This document shows positions 9,201 through 18,670 of a stretch of DNA of 18,997 nt, piece after piece. This stretch comes from Phoronis ovalis (lineage: Eukaryota > Phoronida > Phoronidae), in NCBI GenBank assembly GCA_028565635.1, contig JAOXYB010016743.1, forward strand, positions 1 through 18,997. Direction: 5' to 3'. Position numbers and translations under genes: made by a program. The notes below the pieces were generated by a model, which saw only the letters and a program-made list of their open reading frames with translations, was not told where the DNA came from and searched no databases. Each line of letters opens with the position of its first letter. Position 1 is the first letter of the stretch.

Positions 9201-12200
9201 TTCGACACTGCTGTATTATGTGCAACCTTTACAACGATGGGTAGTGAATCGGCAGCAGATTCTCCATCAGACACGGGAACTTCTTTTTCTAAAGCAGCAT
9301 TTCTGTCAATTAGTGGTTTCAATATTGAAATACCTTTCCTATGATGCTTATCAGGCGACCCTGATTTTTTCCTGTGACGATGTTTAACAGTATCAGAGCT
9401 TTCCTCCTGTTCAGAGCCACTATAACTGCAGGACTCCTTTTCGTCAGTTATACTTCCTTCAATTTCAACATCAGTTTGTGTCGACTCGTGTGCAATTGGC
9501 TTAATCTCAACGTCTTTATCTTTCTCGGCCTCTGCAATATTTTTGACCAAAACCTCTATCTTCTGTTGCTTACAATCTTCAGAATGTTCGACTTTTGATA
9601 CAGATGTTAAACGTACCCCTTGAGAATTATCACTGCCTAACTCTGCAAGTTCTGATACCGAGTCACCTTGAACAGAACCACTGTCTAATGGATTTAATGA
9701 TTTTAAAGCATGCTCATTGTCTGTATTTTTTAACACATTGGTTTCTTGATTTATTCTTTCAACATTGGTGACATCTTCTTCAACCTCTTCTTTTTGAGTA
9801 TTATCAACATGTGAAGACTCATCAATTTCTTTTACACAAGATTCATTCTTTTTACTACTCACACTTTCTTGCCTAGCCATCAATCCCGGTGACACACTAT
9901 TATGCCGAGACACAGATTCAACAGCTTCTACTTTTGCCACAGGTGAAGAATTGCCTGTGTCCGGTATCAAAGAACAATCCATTGCATCAGTTGGTACATT
10001 GTCATTTGATAGTTCTAACAAATTTTTGGAATCATTTTCTGATGATAAATTTGTTCCAGATAATGATAGTGTTTCAGTAGCCTTCACAGGTGATAATTCT
10101 GATGTCTTAATATCTATACTTGACGACTGAGATAAATGCTCCGTCAATTTAAAGCCACTGTTAGGAGATTGAGAAAATAAACTTTCGTTACTGCATACAT
10201 TTTCAGGCAGTTCAGTAACACCAGTGTTTGTACCTACAGATATTTCAGTGTGCACTTCATCGACACATTCACTGTTTGAGCAACATTCTACCGATTTTCT
10301 CTCACTGTACCCGCTAGTATTTTGTGATACCAAAGAGACAGGACTAGATTTCGCATCTAGAGATGTTTCCGACATTTCACTATCATTTTCAATACCATAC
10401 TCTTCTGATATAAGCTTCAAAGCACCTCCTACACTAACTACTTCTGTTTCGTCCTCACTGTTTCTTGTATTCACTGGGGGGTGTGCATCCACAGGTTCTA
10501 TCGCTTGTTTTAATGCTGGTGACTTGGTTTCTGTTATTTCATGATTACTGTCTTTGGAATCATCCAAGAAAACATTTCCTGAAAGAAAGTAATCAAGATG
10601 AATAGAATGGTGACACAGACTTATAGTGATCTGTTGTACATAGTCCTTTTGCCTGTATAAAGCGAAATCTTTTGACATCTGTCAACCAGATACATGTGTA
10701 CTTTAAACAGTTGTATACTAAAGGAAATCAGTGTTCTGCACATGTTGTTTTAGAGTGAGGTTCCTTGAGGTTCCTTACTTTTTGCTCCTTCCAAACAGTT
10801 ATTATTCTCTACTTTACATTTTTGTTACATCCACCTAGCTTACATATTTATCCCACCCCCCACACAACGTTATATAGTAAATTACATATCGATGATGGAG
10901 TAAACTCTTGCACCAGTTTAGGCTTATGTCTAAAATGCCCTAAAACAAACAGACAAGTCAACTCACCTGCTTCTGGGATTATCGTTGCCAGCACTTGGTC
11001 CTTTTGAGTGGCGTACTGGTCATCATCTATTTTACTGTCACTCTCTTTAGAATTTGATAAATTTGATTCTAAAAGTAAAATGGTAACTATACCAACAATG
11101 TGTAAAAATATATGATGCTTACATAGGTACTATCCATTTAAATACACCTGGCACGGATGCCACAATAAAGTGAAGTTTAAGTATGATATAAATTTTCACA
11201 AAACATTTGGTTACATAGCAACCCTGCCAAAACAATAAATCTTTGCTATTTAATTAAAAAATTGGTGTACTTGCTTCTGAACATTTATCAAAGCTATCTA
11301 TCCCGTGCCAGCACTTATTTCTATAACACTACTTATTATGGGTTTACTTACCACGTGTAGTTTGAGACTGGTCAGCATCAGAGTCAGATTTAGAACAGAT
11401 AGTTATTGTATTTCCTGTTAATAAGTCGCTTTCGACTGACTCTTCAACCTCACTTAAGAGAACCTCCTCAGTGCTGCCATCAGATATCATATCAGGAACA
11501 ACAGATTGGTCACTCGGTTTTGAATTATTAGCAGATACAGGAGAATAGTCTGTAATTTCTGATTGTTTTGGTAACACTGAACTAATGGACAATATTGATT
11601 TTTCATTCTGAGCAAAAGAAGTCTCCATTGGACTCAGTAATACTACTTGTGATTCCATATCAGCGTCAGTGGACATACAGGGTTCTGAATCAAGTACAGC
11701 CTCTACAGGGCTTAATTTTGAAGTAGATTCTTCGATTACAGAATCATGAACTAAATCATTTTCCACCTTTGCTGTATCACTGCTAGAATTACTTGATTCT
11801 GAAGATGCGCTATGTGTCATATTTTTGTTGTTTTCCTCAATTGCAATATCCATTTCTGTTTCCTTAGTTTCTTTAGGGCTTTTTGATGTCTGAGCAACAA
11901 AAGCTTCTGGCATATCTTCGGTAAGTGACTTGACATTTGAATCTGGGTTGTCATCTAAATGAAACATGTCAAATTACGCATTATAAGAGGTTCACACTAG
12001 ACAGCAAGCAAAGGGTAAATTATTTTGCGTTAGAAACCAGTTTAACAACAATCTTCCACTACTTTCAGAACCCTAAACTAAGCAACAGTTTGAAAATACC
12101 CATATACAACATGAACATCAAAGTATAACACAAAAGCTCCAAGCCTACTGATATTAAACTTTTTGCATGCGCCAGTGGTCACGAGCCACAAAAAAACCAG

Positions 12201-15200
12201 AATTCTATGTTCTGCAAAAGAATTGTGCAATCATGCGAAACTGTACATGTGATCGTTCATTCACAAATAGTCTTCTCGAGCATGGCTGTTCCAACCTCCA
12301 CCTCATACTACACATGCAAACCAAGCATACATTCAATAGAAATTTAGACAAATCTTCAAAATTGAAAATAGGTGCTAAAGTTTAAATTTTTTCCAGTTGA
12401 TATACACTTTAATACAATTTCTCAATAATTTGTTTTTACAAAATTTTGTTTACCGATTTTAATACTAAAGTCGCATAAATCTTTATTTATAGGTAATTGA
12501 ATGACAGGTTGTGTTTATTAATAGGGGGTTATGAACTAATGGAATACCTGTGAGAAGAATATTGTGGAAATGCTTGGTTTGACCAGTGTGGCCACCAAAT
12601 GCATGTGAATATTCATGATATTGGAGTTATATACTTGTGTCTCAGCACAGTGTATAAGATTTTATACCAGTGGAAAAGACATACAATTAGCACACAAAAC
12701 TATAGTATGGCACTATGCGCTTCAAGCTTAGATTTAACATTGTTAAAAACTTCAACTTACTTTGTAAAAGCTGATTTTCTTTCAGTGAATCTTGATAATT
12801 ATTTTCCATTCCTTCTATATCAGGAAGGGAATGAGCCCTCACTGCATCTACAGTAATTGCTTCAACTACTTCTTCTAATTTTACAGGCAATTCGATATCA
12901 GGCACACTCCCTCCAGGGTCTGAATCAGACTCGGTATTCGCAACATTTTCAACATGTCTATCAATACCAATATTTGACAAGGGTATGCTCCCCTGTTCTT
13001 GAATTGGAATAGATTCAAACTCATTTTTCATTTTTAAAACATTGCTATCAAGATAACTTTCACCATGTTTTTTTAACCCCAACTCATTTGAAGAGCCCTT
13101 ATAATCTAATGTGGTATCTGAGTTTTTTGCAAATTTGCTAACCACCCATGTAGGATCCATTGGTTTAGTAATGTCAGGTGTGGTGGGGTCCAGCACACAA
13201 CCTACAGTCAAGGCATTTAATTCATGCTGAGGATTAATCAGACTCGGGGTAGATTCTGCACTTTCTGATCCTCCTTCGCTTGCACTACGCGGACTTGAAC
13301 CAACTGACCCAACAGAGTTACAATTCTGTAGCTCTTGCACACGATTTGATGGTTCAGCCTCAATGACAATTGTTGGCTTGACTGAACTAGACGTTTGTTC
13401 TGAGTCACTTGAACTATGACTGGCATCATTTGGTTCATGGATTATCTTTGAGCAAGTTTCATTGGACGTTGGTGATTTTCTAGAAACAAGTTCAGAGTTC
13501 TTGCTCTCTGTAGATTGAGGTAGGTCATTATCTGTATTGCTGTTAATTTCAGTAGCTGAATTATCATGAAGTTTCACTAGCTGATCTGAAGCACTTTGAA
13601 CCTCTGATGATGCGGATTCCACACTATTACCCTGAACCAAACTTAACCCAGAAATGCCTTCATTCTCTTGCAATGTTTCTTCACTATTTACATTATCAGC
13701 ACCTTTAACAGCTTCATCAATGTTTTTAGTATCATTTACAGCTGGTTCACAGACATCCTTAGCTTGAGATACTAATATTTCCTGAACCCCAGAACTAGTA
13801 GGTAACTGAACTCTTGAATCAGATTCAGTTATTGTACTATTCTCACTTCCATTATCCAACTCATTTTCTAAATGTATAATTCCACAAGTTTCTTTGGATG
13901 ACCTATCAGTGTCAGCTATGCTTACATCAATGTCAGCTATAGCAGTGTCAGATGTATTTTTCAATTCAGCCATCATTTCAGTAGTCTGTGATGGACTTTC
14001 TTGATTAGATAGTATATCTTCAGCATTACCTGATACACTTTGAACAACATCTGACTTTTCAGTTTCCTTATTAGAATTTGTTTTCATTTCGTTTAATAAC
14101 GAGCTACTTGCAACTTCTGTGCTAGTTACAGTCACAGCTTGCTCAGTCTCTTTACCTATGCCGTCTTCTGTACCAGTATGAAGCAAGCTGTCGGATTCAA
14201 TGCCAGTGGAGTTAGTTATTGGTGATGGAACAGTATTTTGTAATATATTTTTCTGCATAACATTTGCATTTGCTAATGCGCTTTCCTCTTTTAATCTTTG
14301 CTGTAGTGGATCTAAGACAGTGGAAGAACCAGCTCCCGCTGTGACATTAGGCCCTGTCAAAGAGGACTGATTGACTGCTTCTTGGTTATTATTGACAACA
14401 CCATGAGGAGAAGCCACACCCGGAGATGATGCTGATCCAGGAGATTTGTCTGTACTATCTTTGGATTTACGAGATCTCCTCCTTTTCTTTAGTGGTTGTA
14501 TTTGTTCCCCTAGCATATCAACTATGCGTGTTGATGGCAGATTATTAACATGTCCAACATTGGACAGGTCACTCTGCAATAGATTCACTAACAACGGACT
14601 TGACGATGTCATTGCACGAGCTGGTTGCCGTGTCAATCCAGAACCTCTGGGACTCATTCCAGGACTCACTGGGCTAGGCGTGCGACCACCTACAGCGGAA
14701 GGATAACTAGGTGGGGGTCGTCCTCCTGGAGGAAAGCTGAATGCTCCAGAAATATTTGGACTACTGACTGGGGAAGCTCGACTGTTCATTCCTTGCGTTG
14801 CCTGACGGAAGGCTAACTGGTCACTATGCGGGGCAATGACATTAGGTGACTTAAACATGTCGCGGTCACCATCCGTAATATCACGAAACAATGAATCAAA
14901 CACACTAGTTCCTGCACCCCCAGGTCCCAAACATGGCATGTTCCTTTGGCTGCTGTCCATATTGCTCGGACCTGCTGCTTCATGGGGGCAAGGTGCTGCC
15001 ATCGTTGTACTGGAAGCATTGTCTGTTGTGCGAAATACAAGTTCAGTTTTCTCATTATTTTTGCCTGCAATTGTCAGAGAAATAATCTGATCCCCCTCAA
15101 CTTGCACTGCTAATATGCCAAGGTCTCGTAAGGTTCGGTCACCTTGCTCAGCCAGCTGACGCAAACGTACAGCTGCTTCTTTAGGTATATTAAATGTTAC

Positions 15201-15569
15201 ACGGACACTATTCCATGGTTCAACTTTTTTCACAATCAGTTTTTTCGAGCCTGAAAAGATGCATATATAGAGTTAACAGATATGTTATAACCATTTTTCC
15301 CTCTGACACATTTTATGTTTAGAAACTGGGAACTATTACTTGGAGGATCAAAGTGAAATATTTCTAGTCTGTAATGTAATTATTGGATTACAGCATTGTA
15401 TTTAATAAACGCAAAGAAACAGGACATTTAAAGCGAATCACAACATACCTGTGAGTAGTAACTTCTGTAAGCGCTGACTAAACTTGTGTAACTGTGCAGG
15501 AAACTCTGGATCATAGAAGTCTCCTTTACATGTTACCACAGTTTCCACATACTCTTCTTGTGGTCCCAT
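6175..15569 (-). CDS. NCOA6: nuclear receptor coactivator 6 (ASC-2/AIB3/TRBP/PRIP), six coding exons
   Basis: NCOA6 is a nuclear scaffold that binds liganded nuclear receptors through an LXXLL helix and belongs to the KMT2C/KMT2D histone H3K4 methyltransferase complex. Coding segments: 15569-15449, 15250-12761, 11954-11352, 11068-10967, 10578-6859, 6230-6175; they sum to 7,092 bases, or 2,363 residues (human about 2,063). Residues 9-100 match the conserved N-terminal block, including KKVEPWNSVRVTFNIP and LRDLGILAVQVEG, where human has VEPWNSVRVTFNIPREAAERL and LRDLGILSVQIEG. NR box LVNLL followed by QSD is at residues 261-265, with the basic patch KKRRRSRKSK at 295-304 as in vertebrates. The rest is low-complexity Ser/Glu/Asn-rich, presumably disordered, and ends in a repeated basic tail. 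All five coding introns are phase 1. The second, weaker LXXLL box of vertebrates is not seen. Human has about 45 more N-terminal residues before the aligned block; here the start is the exon-1 ATG in AGAATGG, which is an inference. Confidence 0.9.
6231..6858 (-). other. NCOA6 last intron
   Basis: GTATGT donor (6858) and TTTTTGTAG acceptor (6231) on the minus strand. The 628 bases hold no recognised coding sequence. The open frame at 6327-6614 (minus) lacks an acceptor in the right phase and any NCOA6-like composition. No repeat was noticed. Confidence 0.7.
6859..10578 (-). CDS. NCOA6: NCOA6 coding exon 5 (large C-terminal exon)
   Basis: A 3,720-base exon, residues about 1106-2346, phase 1 at both ends: acceptor ACTTTCTTTCAG/GAAATG at 10579, donor GCTG/GTATGT at 6859/6858. 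The N-terminal two thirds are Ser/Glu/Asn-rich with many SP and TP sites. A Pro-rich middle section has recurrent SPP/TPP motifs (for example STPPTG, MLSTPPQ, DSMSPPL, AFSPPIS), followed by an ordered-looking stretch SSLDILANAARAHAEYVK near 8297-8358 that may form an amphipathic helix. The last 240 residues (6859-7576) carry repeated Arg/Lys clusters. No enzyme domain and no LXXLL motif were found. Antisense frames within it are shadows. Confidence 0.9.
10579..10966 (-). other. NCOA6 intron 4
   Basis: 388 bases, donor GTGAGT (10966) and acceptor TTTCTTTCAG (10579) on the minus strand. The exon 5 reading frame continues open into the intron to 10678, but the acceptor phase and the change in composition place the exon edge at 10578. 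A near-direct repeat GAGGTTCCTT occurs twice around 10756-10777. Nothing else was seen. Confidence 0.75.
10967..11068 (-). CDS. NCOA6: NCOA6 coding exon 4 (102 bases)
   Basis: A small exon found by phase matching. The acceptor TTACTTTTAG/AATC (intron ends 11069) and donor GCAG/GTGAGT (10967/10966) are both strong. The split codon G+AA begins ESNLSNSKESDSKIDDDQ and the exon ends with IIPEAG, the final Gly being split again. It has no stop codon in the joined frame, the same Ser/Asp-rich composition as its neighbours and 34 codons exactly. With phase 1 on both sides it can be skipped without a frameshift, so it is a good candidate cassette exon. Confidence 0.82.
11352..11954 (-). CDS. NCOA6: NCOA6 coding exon 3
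   Basis: 603 bases (201 codons), phase 1 at both ends: acceptor TTTCATTTAG/ATGACA (intron ends 11955), donor CGTG/GTAAGT (11352/11351). It encodes an acidic Ser/Thr/Glu-rich linker (NDNPDSNVKSL at the start, DADQSQTTRG at the end) with several short hydrophobic acidic islands such as EEVLLSEVEESVESDLL that resemble transactivation segments but do not match LXXLL. The apparent Met just upstream in the same frame (11967) lies in the intron. Confidence 0.88.
11955..12760 (-). other. NCOA6 intron 2
   Basis: 806 bases, donor GTAAGT (12760) and acceptor TTTCATTTAG (11955) on the minus strand. It contains short open frames on both strands (for example plus 11937-12128 and 12167-12385) with no recognisable product. 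No repeat or RNA gene was noticed. Confidence 0.75.
12761..15250 (-). CDS. NCOA6: NCOA6 coding exon 2 (conserved core, NR box)
   Basis: 2,490 bases, residues about 41-871, phase 1 both sides: acceptor ATCTTTTCAG/GCTC (intron ends 15251), donor CAAA/GTAAGT (12761/12760). It carries the second half of the conserved N-terminal block (SKKLIVKKVEPWNSVRVTFN and the following helix-like LRQLAEQ, LRDLGILAVQVEG), a Pro/Ser/Gly-rich stretch (residues about 200-255), the receptor-binding box LLVNLLQSDLSN (LVNLL at 14591-14577) and the basic patch KKRRRSRKSK, a likely nuclear localisation signal. The remaining roughly 560 residues are Ser/Thr/Glu/Asn-rich with no domain. Vertebrate NCOA6 has glutamine runs in this area; here they are absent. 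Confidence 0.93.
15251..15448 (-). other. NCOA6 intron 1 (first coding intron)
   Basis: 198 bases, donor CACAG/GTATGT (15449/15448) and acceptor CTTTTCAG (15251). It interrupts the conserved N-terminal block between LQKLLLT and GSKKLIVKK in phase 1. No other feature was seen. Confidence 0.85.
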
Positions 15570-15585
15570 TCTCACCACAGTCGTC
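15449..15585 (-). CDS. NCOA6: NCOA6 coding exon 1, carries the start codon
   Basis: 137 bases, acceptor CTTCTTTCAG/GACG (intron ends 15586), donor CTCACAG/GTATGT. In the frame that joins exon 2 it reads MGPQEEYVETVVTCKGDF then YDPEFPAQLHKFSQRLQKLL. This aligns with the human segment STIFVAFKGNIDDKDFKWKL and its continuation just before VEPW, with KGD/KGN and the leucine-rich helix conserved. The ATG at 15569-15567 (AGAATGG) has a strong context. Reading further upstream gives T-T-V-V-R back to the acceptor; if the preceding exon were coding, the protein would be longer. When joined to the candidate exon ending at 17750, an in-frame TAA precedes this ATG with no other in-frame ATG between, which supports the start chosen. 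Confidence 0.8.
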
Positions 15586-16693
15586 CTGAAAGAAGATTGT
15601 TATGTACAATACGGTGACTTATCTATCTGCATGGCTATCACATAGCCCGAGATTTGAAGGCAGTAAGAAGTAAACTTTTCACTTTTTGACCTTTTTGTTG
15701 GTGAATTGTGTTTGTGTGAAAGTTGTATTGTTGTAAAAGTGGAGGTGCCAAAGGTACATTTAGCAAAACCAATGTGATATATTGGGTTAAACTTTTGTTC
15801 AATGATCAAGAACTCAGCATTTCACCAGTTTCGTCATACAACCTATTTCATGGAAATAATAGTCTACACTTTAGTCTATACTTGTGTCCAATATTTCAGT
15901 GAATTGTCCAGATTACTGATGAAGGTATCTGCACCACCTTTTATTAACTGGCTCATTCAACATTAATGCATTTGCGAATCATGTATGTATTTGCTACAGT
16001 TCTTGCATGCCTAGTTATGATCAAAAATGGAATCTATCATTTGTATCCTCAACATGGTAGGCACAGCATGCTTTGAAGTCAAATTAAGGTACAGGACATG
16101 TGTCTACAGTCATTTTTAAACAAGTACTATTTCATTTTATACACTTTATTTTACCTTTAAGTTGTCACAGACTAGCATAGTTAAGCAGTAGTTTTATCAA
16201 AGGATTAAAATATAATGTGCTCATGAAAAAAGAGAGAATTTCTCTTTATTTAACTATTACACCCACATCAGTCTTGCATGGTTTAGCTGATAGGATGTTG
16301 CTAAGCAACACTTAAAGACCAGGTAAAATATTATTTAGCATAATAGGGACCCTTTAAATAAACATTTTAGCAGCAAATTTTCTAACATGTGTACATTTTC
16401 TTGTATATTAGCCTCCATAAAAATATGAAAACTTACATAGTTTATCATACAGGGAAGTTTATAACTAGCAAGTGTTTCTGTCTATAAATCTTCACTATTT
16501 TTATAAAATACCTAATATAAGCACCTGGAACTGGCCATGCAATTCATATCAATTGAGATGAAGATATTTAGTAATTAGTCCAAACCTGTATAAATTTAAG
16601 ACATTTAAGTCTCAATATATATTTATATACTAATCTGTAGTGATTAGTGTTACATATCATATATCTGTTGTAAACCATGTAATTTATGAATTC

Positions 16694-16743
16694 ATTAAAG
16701 CTAGGATATATAAAACTCGAGTTTTATATATCCTAGATTAAAG
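16694..16743. repeat. perfect 36-bp palindrome flanked by 7-bp direct repeats
   Basis: 16701-16736 is a perfect palindrome with no spacer: the left half CTAGGATATATAAAACTC is followed by its exact reverse complement, centred on CTCGAG. ATTAAAG occurs immediately on both sides (16694-16700 and 16737-16743) in direct orientation, as a target-site duplication would. It could be the collapsed remnant of an inverted-repeat transposon or a cruciform-forming AT-rich palindrome. No matching sequence was seen elsewhere in the window. Confidence 0.85.
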
Positions 16744-17636
16744 TAACCAACAAGTGACTGAGAGGGTTCCCTAAAACAAATAAATATTACAGAAGGCATT
16801 ATATCTCTTGACCTTATGTTATGAAACAACAATTTCCAATTGCTAATTATCAATCTGCATTAAAAATAGATTACGTTTAAATACCAACACCAGCATATCT
16901 CATATTTTAAATTAGTAATGCTATGTTGTATTACCTACAGATTTCTATCTGCCCTTGTATCTTGAAAAATTGTTAACATATAGTAGAATTAATTAATAGA
17001 CAGAAAGATTTCTAGTGTTTTTGCATTTTTATACATCAAAGGAGTGAAAATGACACCTGCAAAATATATAAAATCTTTGATTTAGGTCTAAATAGAGTTT
17101 TCCTACAGATGTGTTACAGCAATCAGAGGTGGATTATTTATTATGAGGTCACTTGCAAATGCAAATATTAAATTGGAGCAAGCATAGCAGACATTTCAAT
17201 TTGACCTATCTCTGCAAAAATTAAAATGAAAAACATGAGGTGTCAAAATGAATATAAACTGTGACAGTCTGAATTTACAAATATATGAAATAAGCACAAA
17301 TGTTAAATAGAGTGCAACGATGGCAATTTGTATCTGTGTCGTTATTGCTTGACGAGGACTTGATTATTAAGTCTGCGTAAATTCAAATTCAAATGCTGAA
17401 CACTCATTCGAAATTAATTTTAAGAGGTTCCTGGAGTAAATTAATGTTCAGTTTTCCCACAAATAATAATGACAACGTGTATTAAATCAGTGTATTTTTA
17501 TGCTTATTAAACTGCATAGGTATTCCTGGTGTTATTTCGGCATGCATTTTGGAGAAATTGCAACTGAAACAAAGCGGTATAAATTACACAATTTTTTTCG
17601 CCACAGAACCATTCACAGCCCTTGTAATAGACCCGA

Positions 17637-17656
17637 CGTTTAAACCAGTTTAAACG
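17637..17656. repeat. inverted pair of GTTTAAAC boxes
   Basis: CGTTTAAAC at 17637-17645 and GTTTAAACG at 17648-17656 are separated by two bases; each box is itself palindromic. It lies about 95 bases inside the candidate first intron of NCOA6, near its promoter, so it could be a factor-binding site. The factor is unknown to me. Confidence 0.45.
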
Positions 17657-17749
17657 GTGTTAAAAAATACATGAAGTCTCAAAAATGACGTTGACGAAGT
17701 TACATAAGAATAAAATACTCGTTGCATGCCTTTTAATGTACAATCTCAC

Positions 17750-17850
17750 CTATCTGGTTGTCTTTTTTGCTCCCAAACTTGCTTTATTTTATGTACGCCA
17801 TGAAACACAACAAAGTACCGCCATTTGCAATAGGCTTATTGCGCATGTCC
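17750..17850 (-). other. NCOA6: candidate NCOA6 first non-coding exon
   Basis: On the minus strand CCAGATAG/GTGAGA gives a near-consensus donor at 17750/17749. The exon's 5' end is not defined and is placed near the NRF1-like motif. It contains two short upstream ORFs, 11 codons from the ATG at 17824 (stop by 17789) and five codons from 17801 (stop by 17784). Spliced to 15585, the NCOA6 frame is closed by a TAA above and has no ATG before 15569, so the exon would be entirely untranslated. The plus-strand 75-codon frame 17685-17912 overlapping it has no recognisable domain. Confidence 0.4.
17818..17848 (-). promoter_or_regulatory. candidate NCOA6 core promoter (YY1-like and NRF1-like motifs)
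   Basis: On the minus strand GCAAATGGCGGT (ATGGCGG at 17824-17818) resembles the YY1 element AANATGGCGGC that sits just downstream of many animal transcription starts. ACATGCGCAA (17848-17839) contains a TGCGCA NRF1-type half-site. Both lie within 100 bases upstream of the predicted donor at 17750 and in the expected orientation for YY1. No TATA box is needed for this promoter class. Confidence 0.4.
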
Positions 17851-17859
17851 CAATTAAAA

Positions 17860-18580
17860 ATCGCAAAGAGTTGTGGGAAAATGGAAACCACAGCAAGGGA
17901 AACAAAGACTGAATAAAGGACAGGGTAGAAAGAGGGACAGTGTGGTCAGATACACAAAAAAATAGGGTAAAAACAGTACTAAAGGGTTAGCGAATAGTAT
18001 CCAATGTTTATTTTAATTAATGAAAGATAATTTACGCAAAAAATGTGCAATTTTAAGACGCCTGTTTTTCCTGCGGGGTCTGCACTGATATGATCATATC
18101 ACATATAAAAAAGCCCGCTATAATCCCTTACACACACTATTTTATTTCTAAATGCCAATAAATATCTAATTTACAGAAAAAAGCAAAATACCACAACCAC
18201 GATTATGATACAGGACATACAGTAAATGACGCGTTAATTGTGCACAAGAATGCTTTCCCTTTGCCAAAGCACAGTGATTAAAGGGGGAATTAAAGGCGAT
18301 GTCTATTAATATTTCGCCTTCTTAAAATCTATTTACATTCAAACAATAATAAATCTAAAACATTATAGCTGTAAAGTTTTGTTAATGGATTTTTCGGAAA
18401 ACGTATTTTATGAGCTCAGTTCTATTTACAGCCTTTATTTACAGGTTTTGCGATAGAGACTTGGAAATAGATTTTTTTATCTAGCGGTTAGTATGAAAAT
18501 GGATATTATGAATCCATTTTATTTTCATTATTATTATAATTATTTTTTGTTTTTGTTTTCCTATTTGTCTTTTTTCACAG
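17860..18580. other. intergenic spacer
   Basis: AT-rich sequence between the candidate NCOA6 promoter and the rightmost promoter-like region. It includes the 16-bp perfect palindrome TGATATGATCATATCA at 18086-18101 and a long pyrimidine-rich tract near 18541-18580. No gene was recognised. Confidence 0.4.
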
Positions 18581-18592
18581 ATTTCGAACAAG
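18581..18592 (+). other. possible 12-base microexon
   Basis: A long pyrimidine tract ending TTTTTTCACAG (to 18580) is followed by ATTTCGAACAAG and then GTGAGC (18593-18598), a good donor. That is a complete acceptor-exon-donor arrangement around a 12-base segment (four codons, ISNK, in one frame). It may equally be the acceptor of a longer exon or chance. No flanking coding sequence is available to test it. Confidence 0.25.
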
Positions 18593-18670
18593 GTGAGCAA
18601 TGGGTAGGTAGCGGGTGGATGAGTGTTGACATCTAGTGACTGAATTGTGTACTACGGTTCAATTTCCTTT

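Larger units (their letters stand above)
15586..17749 (-). other. candidate first intron of NCOA6 (5'-UTR intron)
   Basis: About 2.16 kb of AT-rich sequence between the acceptor of exon 1 (15586) and the GTGAGA donor at 17749 on the minus strand. No coding sequence was recognised; the minus frame 15600-15809 has no domain. It contains the perfect palindrome at 16701-16736, a 7-1-7 inverted repeat TGTTGCT-A-AGCAACA at 16296-16310 that resembles an RFX X-box half-site pair, and an inverted pair of GTTTAAAC boxes at 17637-17656. The donor end is predicted, so further upstream coding or non-coding exons inside this interval are possible. Confidence 0.45.

Noticed and set aside
7176-9344. Several long plus-strand open frames opposite NCOA6 exon 5 (for example 7770-8315 and 8910-9344).
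   Set aside because: They are antisense to a well-supported exon, have no recognisable domain, and their composition is what reverse-complemented Ser/Glu/Lys codons give.
15231-15233. GTG as an alternative start of NCOA6 exon 2.
   Set aside because: The conserved sequence continues upstream through a good acceptor into exon 1, so this codon is an internal valine.
17685-17912. A 75-codon plus-strand frame with one hydrophobic segment.
   Set aside because: It overlaps the candidate NCOA6 first exon and promoter, has no recognised family and lacks supporting splice or composition evidence.
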